From an uncultured Anaerolineaceae bacterium (GTDB lineage: Bacteria > Chloroflexota > Anaerolineae > Promineifilales > Promineifilaceae), in contig CALBTC010000157.1 of assembly GCA_937967805.1 (NCBI GenBank), positions 1 through 19,005 of the forward strand: a stretch of DNA of 19,005 nt, read 5' to 3'. The notes below the pieces were generated by a model. It saw nothing but the letters and a program-made list of their open reading frames with translations, was not told where the DNA came from and searched no databases. This document shows, one piece after another, positions 9,128-16,176 of this stretch. A program made the position numbers and the translations under genes. The stretch's first letter is position 1; every line of letters begins with the position of its first letter.

Positions 9128-9970
9128 ATGATTACCGCTCTGTTGACGTTGAACTTTTTGTTGATGATCGTTTTGCCCATTGTGCTGGCGCGAAAAATAG
9201 CCGTGCCGCACCGGGTGGGGTGGGGCTTGTTTGGCATCGGCGCCGCTGCTTTTATTTTGTCTCAAGTGGGTCATCTTCCGTTCAACTGGCTCGTTTTGCA
9301 GCAGTTGGACTTATTTAATGGCAGCAGTTTACTGGCACTCTCAATTTTTCTAGGGCTTTCGGCCGGTACATTTGAAGGCGTGGTCCGTTACCTGACGTTT
9401 CGCTTTTGGGCCAAAGATGCGCGAAGCTGGCGCCAAGGGTTAATGGTGGGCATAGGTCATGGCGGTCTCGAGGCCATTTTGGTGGGCGTGCTGGGGTCGA
9501 TCAACTTTGTTATTTTGCTGGGGCTGCGTGAAGGTCAGTTTCAAGGGATTTTAGCAACTGTTCCTGTTGATCAACTTACGTTGGTGGACCAGCAAATTGA
9601 GGCGTTGTTTAGCGTGCCGGCTCCGCAGGCTTTGTATGGTGCCGTGGAGCGCGTATTTGCCATCATGCTGCATCTTGCGGCGTCGCTGCTGGTGCTGCAA
9701 GCGATTACGCGGCGACAACTGCGCTGGCTGGCGGCCGGGATTTTGTGGCATGCCGCCATCGATGGCGCTTTGGTTTATATTTTTCGGACCTGGGGCATTG
9801 TTTGGTCAGAATTTGTACTGGGTTTGTTGGCTGTTGTGAGTGTGGGAATTATCTTTTGGCTGCGCGAGCCAGAGCCAGTTGTGGCTGAACCGCCGCCGCT
9901 GCCGGAGCTACGGCCGTTAACCCCTCTAGAAATCTCTGGCGATTCGTTAGAACGCAGTAAATATTCATAG
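9128..9970 (+). CDS. YhfC-family glutamic-type intramembrane protease
   Basis: 280 residues, about seven hydrophobic segments, and a proline-rich cytoplasmic tail (about 247-270). Family motifs are in the membrane core: E83-x3-R87 in TFEGVVRYLTF, GIGHGGLEA with His111 and Glu115, Glu174/Arg175 and His182 in AVERVFAIMLH, and WHAAID with His208 and Asp212. The pattern of paired Glu and His in helices is that of the YhfC family, related to CPBP/PrsW-like proteases; the catalytic assignment is by family, not shown. Related proteases process membrane peptides or give self-immunity to bacteriocins. The gene precedes an ABC-2 exporter operon by 55 bp on the same strand, so a shared role in handling an exported or membrane peptide is possible but unproven. 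Confidence 0.85.
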   Translation: MITALLTLNFLLMIVLPIVLARKIAVPHRVGWGLFGIGAAAFILSQVGHLPFNWLVLQQLDLFNGSSLLALSIFLGLSAGTFEGVVRYLTFRFWAKDARSWRQGLMVGIGHGGLEAILVGVLGSINFVILLGLREGQFQGILATVPVDQLTLVDQQIEALFSVPAPQALYGAVERVFAIMLHLAASLLVLQAITRRQLRWLAAGILWHAAIDGALVYIFRTWGIVWSEFVLGLLAVVSVGIIFWLREPEPVVAEPPPLPELRPLTPLEISGDSLERSKYS

Positions 9971-9990
9971 CAATTTCGCATAGCAAGTAA

Positions 9991-10023
9991 CATAGATAGA
10001 ACATAGATAGAACATAGATAGAA
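9991..10023. repeat. Three perfect 11-bp tandem repeats before the ABC operon
   Basis: CATAGATAGAA is present three times without mismatch and ends 2 nt before the ATG of the ABC ATPase, just where a ribosome site is expected. No Shine-Dalgarno sequence is visible there. An 11-bp unit equals about one helical turn, and a change in copy number would shift upstream elements by one turn. The repeat fills most of the spacer after the YhfC gene. Confidence 0.85.
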
Positions 10024-10025
10024 CA

Positions 10026-10961
10026 ATGATTGAAACAACTAATTTAACCAAGAAGTTTGATGACAATACGGCCGTTGACCGCCTCACGCTCTCCATTCCA
10101 GAAGGGGAGGTGTTTGGCTTCCTCGGGCCAAATGGCGCGGGTAAGACGACCACGGTGCGGATGCTCACCAGCCTGATTGCGCCGACGTCGGGAACGGCCG
10201 TGCTCATGGGCCACAAGCTGGGGCAAGGGGATATTGAAATTCGGCGCAATGTGGGTATCCTGACGGAGACGCCGGGGATGTATGAGCGGCTGTCGGCGCA
10301 CAAAAATCTCTCTATTTATGCCCGTTTGTATGAAGTGAACGATATTGCCGGGCAGGTAGAAAAATATCTGCGCATGTTGGGTCTTTGGGAGCGACGCAAC
10401 GACGCCACCGGCACCTTCAGTAAAGGGATGCGGCAAAAGCTGGCCATTGCTCGCGCCTTGCTGCACGAGCCGCGCATCCTCTTCCTGGATGAGCCAACGG
10501 CCGGACTGGACCCCGAAGCATCCCGCCTGGTGCGCGACTTTATTGGCGAGGTGAAGGGGCAGGGGCGCACCATTTTCCTCACCACCCACAATCTGGACGA
10601 GGCGGACCGGCTATGTGACCGGGTGGCTGTGTTTAAGTCGCGCCTGCGGGTGCTGGATACGCCGGAAGGATTACGCAAGCAATTATACGGCCGTCAGGTT
10701 GTCTTCCATCTGGCTCATGAAGCACAAGCGGGCTTGCCTATTTTGCAAAATTTACCCTATGTGAAGAAGATTGAAGCGGTTGAAAACAAGCTTGTGGTGG
10801 CGATTGATGATCCCGAAACGCACAATCCTGAAATGATCCGGCTGTTGGTAAACGGGGGGCAGAATATCCAGTTTGTAGGCGAACTGCGCCACTCGCTGGA
10901 AGATATTTATTTGCAGTTGGTCAGTGAAGTAGATGCGGAGGAAGCAGATGGACAAAATTAG
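10026..10961 (+). CDS. ABC-2 exporter ATP-binding protein
   Basis: 311 residues with one ATPase domain (1-220) and a C-terminal extension typical of CcmA/DrrA-like exporter ATPases. Walker A GPNGAGKT (34-41), signature FSKGMRQ (131-137), Walker B ILFLDEP (151-157, catalytic Glu156), D-loop AGLD and switch His188 are all intact. It should energise the permease encoded next, with which it overlaps by 14 bp. The C-terminal 90 residues (LAHEAQAGLPILQNLPYV onwards) are a small regulatory domain common in this class. The substrate cannot be read from the ATPase. No ribosome site is visible; three 11-bp repeats occupy the position. Confidence 0.95.
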   Translation: MIETTNLTKKFDDNTAVDRLTLSIPEGEVFGFLGPNGAGKTTTVRMLTSLIAPTSGTAVLMGHKLGQGDIEIRRNVGILTETPGMYERLSAHKNLSIYARLYEVNDIAGQVEKYLRMLGLWERRNDATGTFSKGMRQKLAIARALLHEPRILFLDEPTAGLDPEASRLVRDFIGEVKGQGRTIFLTTHNLDEADRLCDRVAVFKSRLRVLDTPEGLRKQLYGRQVVFHLAHEAQAGLPILQNLPYVKKIEAVENKLVVAIDDPETHNPEMIRLLVNGGQNIQFVGELRHSLEDIYLQLVSEVDAEEADGQN

Positions 10962-11760
10962 AACCATTGTTGATAAAGAGTGGGCCGAAGTCTTTAAGAA
11001 TAAGCTGGTTCTTTTTTCTGTTGCCTTCCTGCCGCTGCTGCTGACTGCCTTGCCCATCATCATGCTGGCCACAACCCAAAACCTGACGCCGGAAGAAATG
11101 ACCTCAACGTCCACCGCGTCTGATGATTTGGACGAGCTGCCGGATGAATTTTTGGGTGATATGTGTGTTGATTTAAGCGAGGCGGATTGCACTCAGGTTT
11201 ACCTGCTTAATATTTTTACGCTGCTGTTTATGATTTTGCCGGTGATGGTGCCGGTGACGATTGCTGCTTACAGCATCGTCGGCGAGAAATCAACACGAAG
11301 TTTGGAGCCGCTGCTGGCCACGCCCATTACAACCATGGAGTTGATTGTGGGTAAGGCGGCTGCGGCCGTTTTACCGGCAATCGTGGTGACCTGGGTTTCG
11401 TTTGGCATTTACCTGACTGCCGCCAGACTCATGACAAATGCTGATGTGTTTGCCCGCATCGTTGATCCCATGTGGCTGCTGGCGGTCTTTCTGGTGGGGC
11501 CATTGTTGGCCGTGTTATCGGTATGTGCCGCCATGATGATTTCCTCACGGGTGTCTGACCCGCGCACAGCAGAGCAGCTTTCTGGGGCGGTGGTGCTGCC
11601 CGTGATCCTGGTAATGATGGGTCAATCGTTTGGCCTGTTTTTGTTGAGCCAGGAGCTGATTTTGGTAACGGCCGTTGCGCTCGTCTTTCTAGATGCGATT
11701 CTTATCTATCTAACAATAAGGATGTTCCAGCGCGAAACCATTTTGACACGATGGAAATGA
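10948..11760 (+). CDS. ABC-2 type transporter permease
   Basis: 270 residues with six likely membrane helices (about 20-42, 86-110, 136-158, 175-199, 212-235, 238-260). The cytoplasmic ESTRSLEPLLATP-type motif (here EKSTRSLEPLLATPI at 113-127) is the ABC-2 permease coupling region. Between helices 1 and 2 lies an acidic, Ser/Thr-rich outer loop (about 45-84) with two cysteines (73 and 81). GGAGG at 10937-10941 stands 6 nt before the ATG at 10948, so this start is chosen over the in-frame ATG at 10933, which precedes the ribosome site. It overlaps the ATPase by 14 bp and the next kinase gene by 4 bp (ATGA). The exported molecule is unknown; the neighbours (peptidase, protease) make a peptide or lipid plausible. 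Confidence 0.93.
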   Translation: MDKIRTIVDKEWAEVFKNKLVLFSVAFLPLLLTALPIIMLATTQNLTPEEMTSTSTASDDLDELPDEFLGDMCVDLSEADCTQVYLLNIFTLLFMILPVMVPVTIAAYSIVGEKSTRSLEPLLATPITTMELIVGKAAAAVLPAIVVTWVSFGIYLTAARLMTNADVFARIVDPMWLLAVFLVGPLLAVLSVCAAMMISSRVSDPRTAEQLSGAVVLPVILVMMGQSFGLFLLSQELILVTAVALVFLDAILIYLTIRMFQRETILTRWK

Positions 11761-14723
11761 ATTTTCAACAATCCCATTATCGCTTACTCTTCGAATATGT
11801 ACCGGACGGCATTCTTATTGCTGATCCGCAAAGTTACTATCTGGATGCAAATCCCACGATGTGCAGCATGTTGGGCTACACGCGTGATGAACTGGTTGGC
11901 CTCCATGCCTCAGACATTGTTGCGCCGCAAGAGATCAAGCACATCCATCCGGCACTCAGGCAAATACAGACCACATCTGAATACTTTCGCGTGTGGCAGC
12001 TCAAACGGAAAGATGACACGCTTTTCTCCGCAGAGGTGCGGGTAACCACAATGCCCGACGGCAATCTGCTGGCAGTGGTACGTGATATTTCCGAGCGCAT
12101 CAAAGCCGAAGAATGGCGACGATACCAGGCTCTATTATTGCAAAGTATTTCCGATGCCATCATCACAACCGATTTAGACTTTGTGATTCAAAGCTGGAAC
12201 AGCGCCGCAGAGGCTTTATACGGCTGGCGATCTGATGAGGTGTTGGGTAAGAAAATGGGGGAGTTGATACCCACCAGTTACCCCACTATCCAGCGCGAGA
12301 AGGTGCTTGCCCAGTTCCAGGCTGAAGGGGAGTGGCGAGGCGAAGCCATTCAGCGGCACAAAGATGGGCATGACATCTATGTATTTGCCTCCGTCAATTT
12401 GGTGCGTGATGAAGATGGCCGGCCAATTAGCGTTTTGGCTATCAATCGCGACATCACTGAACGCAAACGTGTTGAGTTAGCGTTGCAGGAGAGCGAGAAG
12501 AAACTTCAACTGTTTATTGAACATGCCCCAGCAGCTTTGGCCATGTTTGATCGGGAGATGCGTTATCTGGCTTACAGCCAGAGGTGGTTGTTAGACTACG
12601 GCCTGGAAGATGAAGACATTCTTGGCCGCTCCCATTATGACGTGTTTCCCGAAATCCCAGATCGTTGGCGGGCAATCCACCGTCGCGGCCTTGAAGGCGA
12701 AGTGATACGGGCTGACGAGGACCCTTTTGTGCGAATGGAGGGGAGAACGCAATGGCTAAGATGGGAGGTGCGACCCTGGTACACGGCCGAACAAGCCATC
12801 GGCGGGATTGTTATCTTCACCGAGGATATTACCGAGGCAAAAACAACCAGAGAGGCTCTGTACCAGAGTGAAGTTCGCTACCGGGCCATTGTTGAAGATC
12901 AGACGGAATTAATTGTGCGTTTTAGAGCAGACGGCACCATTTTGTTTGCTAATGAAGCTTACGCGCGAGTTTTTGGGGGTACATCGGAATCATTATTAGG
13001 CCAGAAAATATGGCTGTTGTTGGAAGAGTATGTTGCCGAGAATCTGAAAAATAAGATTGCTCGATTGACGCCGGAAGAACCGACGGGAGTTAATGAGCAC
13101 CGTTTGACAATGGCCGACGGCCGTATCCTGTGGCTGCGCTGGATAGACCGGGGCATCTTTGACGAAAACGGCCGTCTCCTGGAAGTACAGGCTGTTGGCT
13201 ATGATATTACAGAGCGTCACGAGGCCGAGGAGCAGCTGCGCCAGAGCAAGACGCAGCTGCAGCAGATATTGTATTCTGTGCCTGAGGGCGTTTTTCTGCT
13301 TTCGGCTGATGGTGCCATCCACATGACCAATCCAGTTGCTGACCAATTTTTGGCAATTTTGGCCCCAGAGTTGGGCAACGGCCGTTTAACCCGGCTAGGC
13401 AATCGGCCCATGCGTGACCTGCTGACATCACCTCCCAAAGGCCTATGGCACGAGATTGTGTTTGCCGATCACGTTTTTGAAGCAATTGCCCGGCCTGTCG
13501 AACCAGACCTGGAAAATTCCAGCTGGGTGTTGGTTTTGCGTGATGTCACGCAAGAAAGGGATATTCAGCAGCATTTGCGGCAGCAGGAGCGCCTGGCGGC
13601 TGTAGGCCAATTGGCATCCGGCATTGCCCATGACTTTAACAATATCATGGCCGTTATTGTTCTTTACAGCCAACTCATTTTAAGGTCAGCGGAACTGCAG
13701 CAAAGCACACAAGAAAAGATGATCACAATCGAGAGACAAGCCAAGCGGGCGACCGATCTAATTCAGCAAATTTTGGATTTCAGTCGGCAGTCGGTAATAG
13801 AGCGGAAGCCCCTTGACCTGCTGCCGTTTATGAAGGAGTTTATCAGGCTCCTCGAACGTACGCTGCCTGAGCATATCCAAATTGAACTGCATTACGATGA
13901 GGAAGCTTTCTTGATCAAAGCTGATCCTTCGCGTATTCAGCAAGTCATAATGAACCTATCCTTTAATGCCCGGGATGCAATGCCTGATGGCGGACGATTA
14001 ACAATTTCTTTGGCACATATTCAGACGAAGGCAGAGATGCCTTCACCGGTAATGGAAATGCCACCCGGTAACTGGGTTCAAATTCAAGTGACGGACAATG
14101 GCAGCGGTATTTCAAAAAAGAACTTGACCAAGATATTTGAACCTTTTTTCACCACCAAAGAAGTCGGTGTCGGTACTGGCCTGGGACTGGCGCAGGTGTA
14201 CGGCATTATGGAGCGGCACAAAGGGTTTATCGATGTAAGTTCTCAGGAAGGGCAGGGAACAACATTTTCCCTCTATTTCCCAAGCCTCGATCATGTTGAG
14301 AGCACTGATTTAACCTACAATAGAGCATCGCTGCACCAGGGGCAAGGACAAACTATATTGTTGGTTGAAGACAATGTTGCAGCACGGCAGGCTCTGATGC
14401 GAAGCCTGACATTTTTGAATTATGAGGTGATTGAAGTAGCAAACGGCCGTGAAGCACTGCACCTCCTAAAAACAAGCGCACAAGATATTGATTTAATTGT
14501 GAGTGATGTTGTCATGCCGGAGATGGGCGGCATTGCCCTGTTACACGCCATGCAGCAGCAAAATCTGACAATTCCACTTATTTTACTAACCGGACATCCT
14601 TTAGGGGATGAATTAGAGAAGATGCAAGCAGTGGGCCTGGCTGGATGGTTGTCCAAACCACCCGACCTGGACAATCTCAGCCGGATGCTAGCACAAGCTC
14701 TGAAGGGAAATAATCTACAATGA
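11757..14723 (+). CDS. Soluble five-PAS hybrid histidine kinase with C-terminal receiver
   Basis: About 988 residues, no membrane helix; positions are counted from the in-frame ATG at 11751. PAS domains lie at about 7-117, 126-240, 250-363, 370-487 and 500-600; the first four end in the usual (D)I(T/S)E(R/A) linker. The NtrB-like DHp has H-box GIAHDFNN (His627). The ATPase domain has NLSFNARDAMPDGG (Asn739), TDNGSGI (Asp782) and GTGLGLA. The receiver (about 868-985) has acceptor Asp919 and Lys969. The ATG at 11757 overlaps the permease stop as ATGA, and the gene end overlaps the next start as ATGA, so it is translated as part of the ABC operon. The cytosolic PAS array suggests sensing of redox state, gas, cofactor or the transported solute. 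The output regulator is not encoded nearby. Confidence 0.94.
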   Translation: MNFQQSHYRLLFEYVPDGILIADPQSYYLDANPTMCSMLGYTRDELVGLHASDIVAPQEIKHIHPALRQIQTTSEYFRVWQLKRKDDTLFSAEVRVTTMPDGNLLAVVRDISERIKAEEWRRYQALLLQSISDAIITTDLDFVIQSWNSAAEALYGWRSDEVLGKKMGELIPTSYPTIQREKVLAQFQAEGEWRGEAIQRHKDGHDIYVFASVNLVRDEDGRPISVLAINRDITERKRVELALQESEKKLQLFIEHAPAALAMFDREMRYLAYSQRWLLDYGLEDEDILGRSHYDVFPEIPDRWRAIHRRGLEGEVIRADEDPFVRMEGRTQWLRWEVRPWYTAEQAIGGIVIFTEDITEAKTTREALYQSEVRYRAIVEDQTELIVRFRADGTILFANEAYARVFGGTSESLLGQKIWLLLEEYVAENLKNKIARLTPEEPTGVNEHRLTMADGRILWLRWIDRGIFDENGRLLEVQAVGYDITERHEAEEQLRQSKTQLQQILYSVPEGVFLLSADGAIHMTNPVADQFLAILAPELGNGRLTRLGNRPMRDLLTSPPKGLWHEIVFADHVFEAIARPVEPDLENSSWVLVLRDVTQERDIQQHLRQQERLAAVGQLASGIAHDFNNIMAVIVLYSQLILRSAELQQSTQEKMITIERQAKRATDLIQQILDFSRQSVIERKPLDLLPFMKEFIRLLERTLPEHIQIELHYDEEAFLIKADPSRIQQVIMNLSFNARDAMPDGGRLTISLAHIQTKAEMPSPVMEMPPGNWVQIQVTDNGSGISKKNLTKIFEPFFTTKEVGVGTGLGLAQVYGIMERHKGFIDVSSQEGQGTTFSLYFPSLDHVESTDLTYNRASLHQGQGQTILLVEDNVAARQALMRSLTFLNYEVIEVANGREALHLLKTSAQDIDLIVSDVVMPEMGGIALLHAMQQQNLTIPLILLTGHPLGDELEKMQAVGLAGWLSKPPDLDNLSRMLAQALKGNNLQ

Positions 14724-15655
14724 ATTTAGCCGGTCTGAAGATTGGACATGCAACTAACGAACAACATCATACAGGCTGCACCGTTTTTTTGTGCCCGCCG
14801 AGCACCGTCGCCAGCGTCGATGTGCGCGGTCCGGCACCCGGCAGCCGTGAAGCGGTGCTGCTGCAGCCAGATAAGCCCATCCAGTTTATTCAGGCGGTGA
14901 TGCTTACCGGCGGCAGCGCCTTTGGCCTGGCCACGGCCGATGGCGCCATGCGTTACCTGGCCGAACGTGAGATTGGGCATTACACTCCCATCCGGCCGAT
15001 TCCGCTGGTGCCGACGGCCGTTGTTTACGACCTGTTTATGAACGATGGACAGGGACTCCCTGGCGCCGATTTAGGTTACCAGGCGTGCCAAAATGCTACT
15101 GACGAAGATGTGCCACAGGGAAACGTTGGCGCCGGTACCGGCGTGACGGTGGGGAAGTGGGGCGGTTTTCAAACCATTATGAAGGGGGGCTTTGGTCTGA
15201 GCAGCGTGGAGGTTGATGGTGTGGTTGTGGGAGCCGGAGCAGTTGTCAACGCGGTGGGGGACGTGGTAAACACAGATGGATCGGTTTTGGCTGGGGCGCG
15301 TCGTACAGACGGCCGTTGGCTGGTTGAGGAAAATCCATATCGCAAATTTCCTGAGCTGCCGCCCACGCCGGTAGGCACAAATACCACGCTGGTCGTGCTG
15401 TTTACCAATGCCAAACTGAGCAAGATCGAAGCCCACCGGCTGGCGCAGCGCGCTCACGACGGTTTTGCCATCGCCATTCGCCCCGTGCATACCACCCATG
15501 ATGGAGACACTGCTTATGCCCTGGCGACCGGACAGGTAGACGCTTCGTTTGATCTGGTGGCAAACGTGGCGGTAGAAATGGTCGCAGAGGCAATTCGCAA
15601 CGGCGTGCGGCAGGCGCGTTCTGTAGGCCTTGTTCCCGGTTTGGCTTCTGAATAA
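14720..15655 (+). CDS. P1 family (S58, DmpA-like) self-processing aminopeptidase
   Basis: 311 residues of the DmpA/L-aminopeptidase-D-esterase family, N-terminal nucleophile hydrolases that cut themselves in two. Family motifs: KIGHATN at the start, LTGGSAFGLATADG (62-75), GNVGAGTGVTVGKW (134-147), GAVVNAVGDVVN and the cleavage region VGTNTTL (218-224). The self-cleavage probably falls between Asn221 and Thr222, making Thr222 the nucleophile instead of the Ser of DmpA; the residue choice is by alignment from memory. Substrates in the family are N-terminal D-, L- or beta-amino acid peptides and amides. No signal peptide is seen, so it acts in the cytoplasm. The start overlaps the stop of the five-PAS kinase gene as ATGA, an unusual partner for this enzyme. 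Confidence 0.93.
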   Translation: MNLAGLKIGHATNEQHHTGCTVFLCPPSTVASVDVRGPAPGSREAVLLQPDKPIQFIQAVMLTGGSAFGLATADGAMRYLAEREIGHYTPIRPIPLVPTAVVYDLFMNDGQGLPGADLGYQACQNATDEDVPQGNVGAGTGVTVGKWGGFQTIMKGGFGLSSVEVDGVVVGAGAVVNAVGDVVNTDGSVLAGARRTDGRWLVEENPYRKFPELPPTPVGTNTTLVVLFTNAKLSKIEAHRLAQRAHDGFAIAIRPVHTTHDGDTAYALATGQVDASFDLVANVAVEMVAEAIRNGVRQARSVGLVPGLASE

Positions 15656-15668
15656 AGGGTGACATAAT
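15641..15668 (+). promoter_or_regulatory. Candidate promoter of the small PRC-barrel-like gene
   Basis: TTGGCT (15641-15646), at the end of the peptidase gene, is followed after 16 bp by an extended -10, TGA-CATAAT (15660-15668). The start would be near 15675, with a leader of about 72 nt that contains a T-rich run and an ACGGCCGT palindrome (15702-15709) followed by GGCC. The leader ends in GAGGAGAT, a strong ribosome site 7 nt before the ATG. Confidence 0.35.
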
Positions 15669-15746
15669 ACGCAAATAATTTTTCTTTTTGTCACTTCACG
15701 GACGGCCGTATGGCCCGGAAAATACAAACAAAGAGGAGATCTGACG

Positions 15747-16085
15747 ATGCAAGAAGAATTGCCATTCAAAAAGTACGACAAAGTTGTCACGGCCGATGAT
15801 GTGCCTTTAGGCGAGCTGGTACGCCTTCACCTCAGACAGGAAGACATCAATCCAGAATTGAAGCTGTATGCCAGCTATCTGCAAGTTTGGAGTATCGATT
15901 TTGGTGGTCATGTTTACGTCCCGACTGATTTCATTGATGAATATGATGAAGCGGCGGGCATCGTCTATTTAACTGAGACAAAGCGTACCGTGCAGCAAGA
16001 AACGTGGGACCGTGCGCCTGCCTTCATTGCCGGGCGTAAAAGTCAACGCCAGGAGCTGCCTGTGCCGGAAGGGGCCAGGTTATAA
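15747..16085 (+). CDS. Small PRC-barrel/DUF2171-like protein
   Basis: 112 residues, soluble, no signal peptide. The core (about 12-82) is beta-rich, with a pattern like PRC-barrel or DUF2171 proteins: VVTADDVPLGELV, a turn, LQVWSIDFGGHVYVP, then FIDEYDEAAGIVYLTETKRTV. PRC-barrels bind partner proteins or RNA; DUF2171 proteins are small stress-linked proteins of unknown action. The tail (about 88-112) is charged and probably flexible. AGGAGA stands 7 nt before the ATG. It is 91 bp after the peptidase and seems to have its own promoter. The assignment rests on pattern only and could be wrong; that the frame is a gene is well supported by the ribosome site and composition. Confidence 0.8.
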   Translation: MQEELPFKKYDKVVTADDVPLGELVRLHLRQEDINPELKLYASYLQVWSIDFGGHVYVPTDFIDEYDEAAGIVYLTETKRTVQQETWDRAPAFIAGRKSQRQELPVPEGARL

Positions 16086-16100
16086 AGTTTCTGGCCCTTC
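16068..16100 (+). terminator. Hairpin at the end of the PRC-barrel-like gene
   Basis: GAAGGGGCCAG (16068-16078) pairs with CTGGCCCTTC (16091-16100) over 10 bp with one bulged G, around a 12-nt loop that contains the stop codon. There is no T run after it on the plus strand, so it is not a classic intrinsic terminator; it may stabilise the 3' end or act with Rho. It lies between converging genes. Confidence 0.5.
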
Positions 16101-16176
16101 GGAATTGGGTATCATGTGCAATGCGCTGGTTTGTTTGGCCGTTTGGCTGTGCAGAGGATTTGCCAGGCTGAGCCCA

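Noticed and set aside
9991..10023. CRISPR array
   Set aside because: The 11-bp units are directly adjacent with no spacers; this is a simple tandem repeat.
15659..15694. Inverted repeat GTGACA...TGTCAC as a terminator after the peptidase gene
   Set aside because: Only 6 bp of stem around a loop over 20 nt, and the T-rich run lies inside the loop rather than after the stem.
15071..15790. 239-codon open frame on the minus strand opposite the P1 peptidase
   Set aside because: The peptidase on the plus strand has all family motifs; the antisense frame has none and crosses into the next gene.
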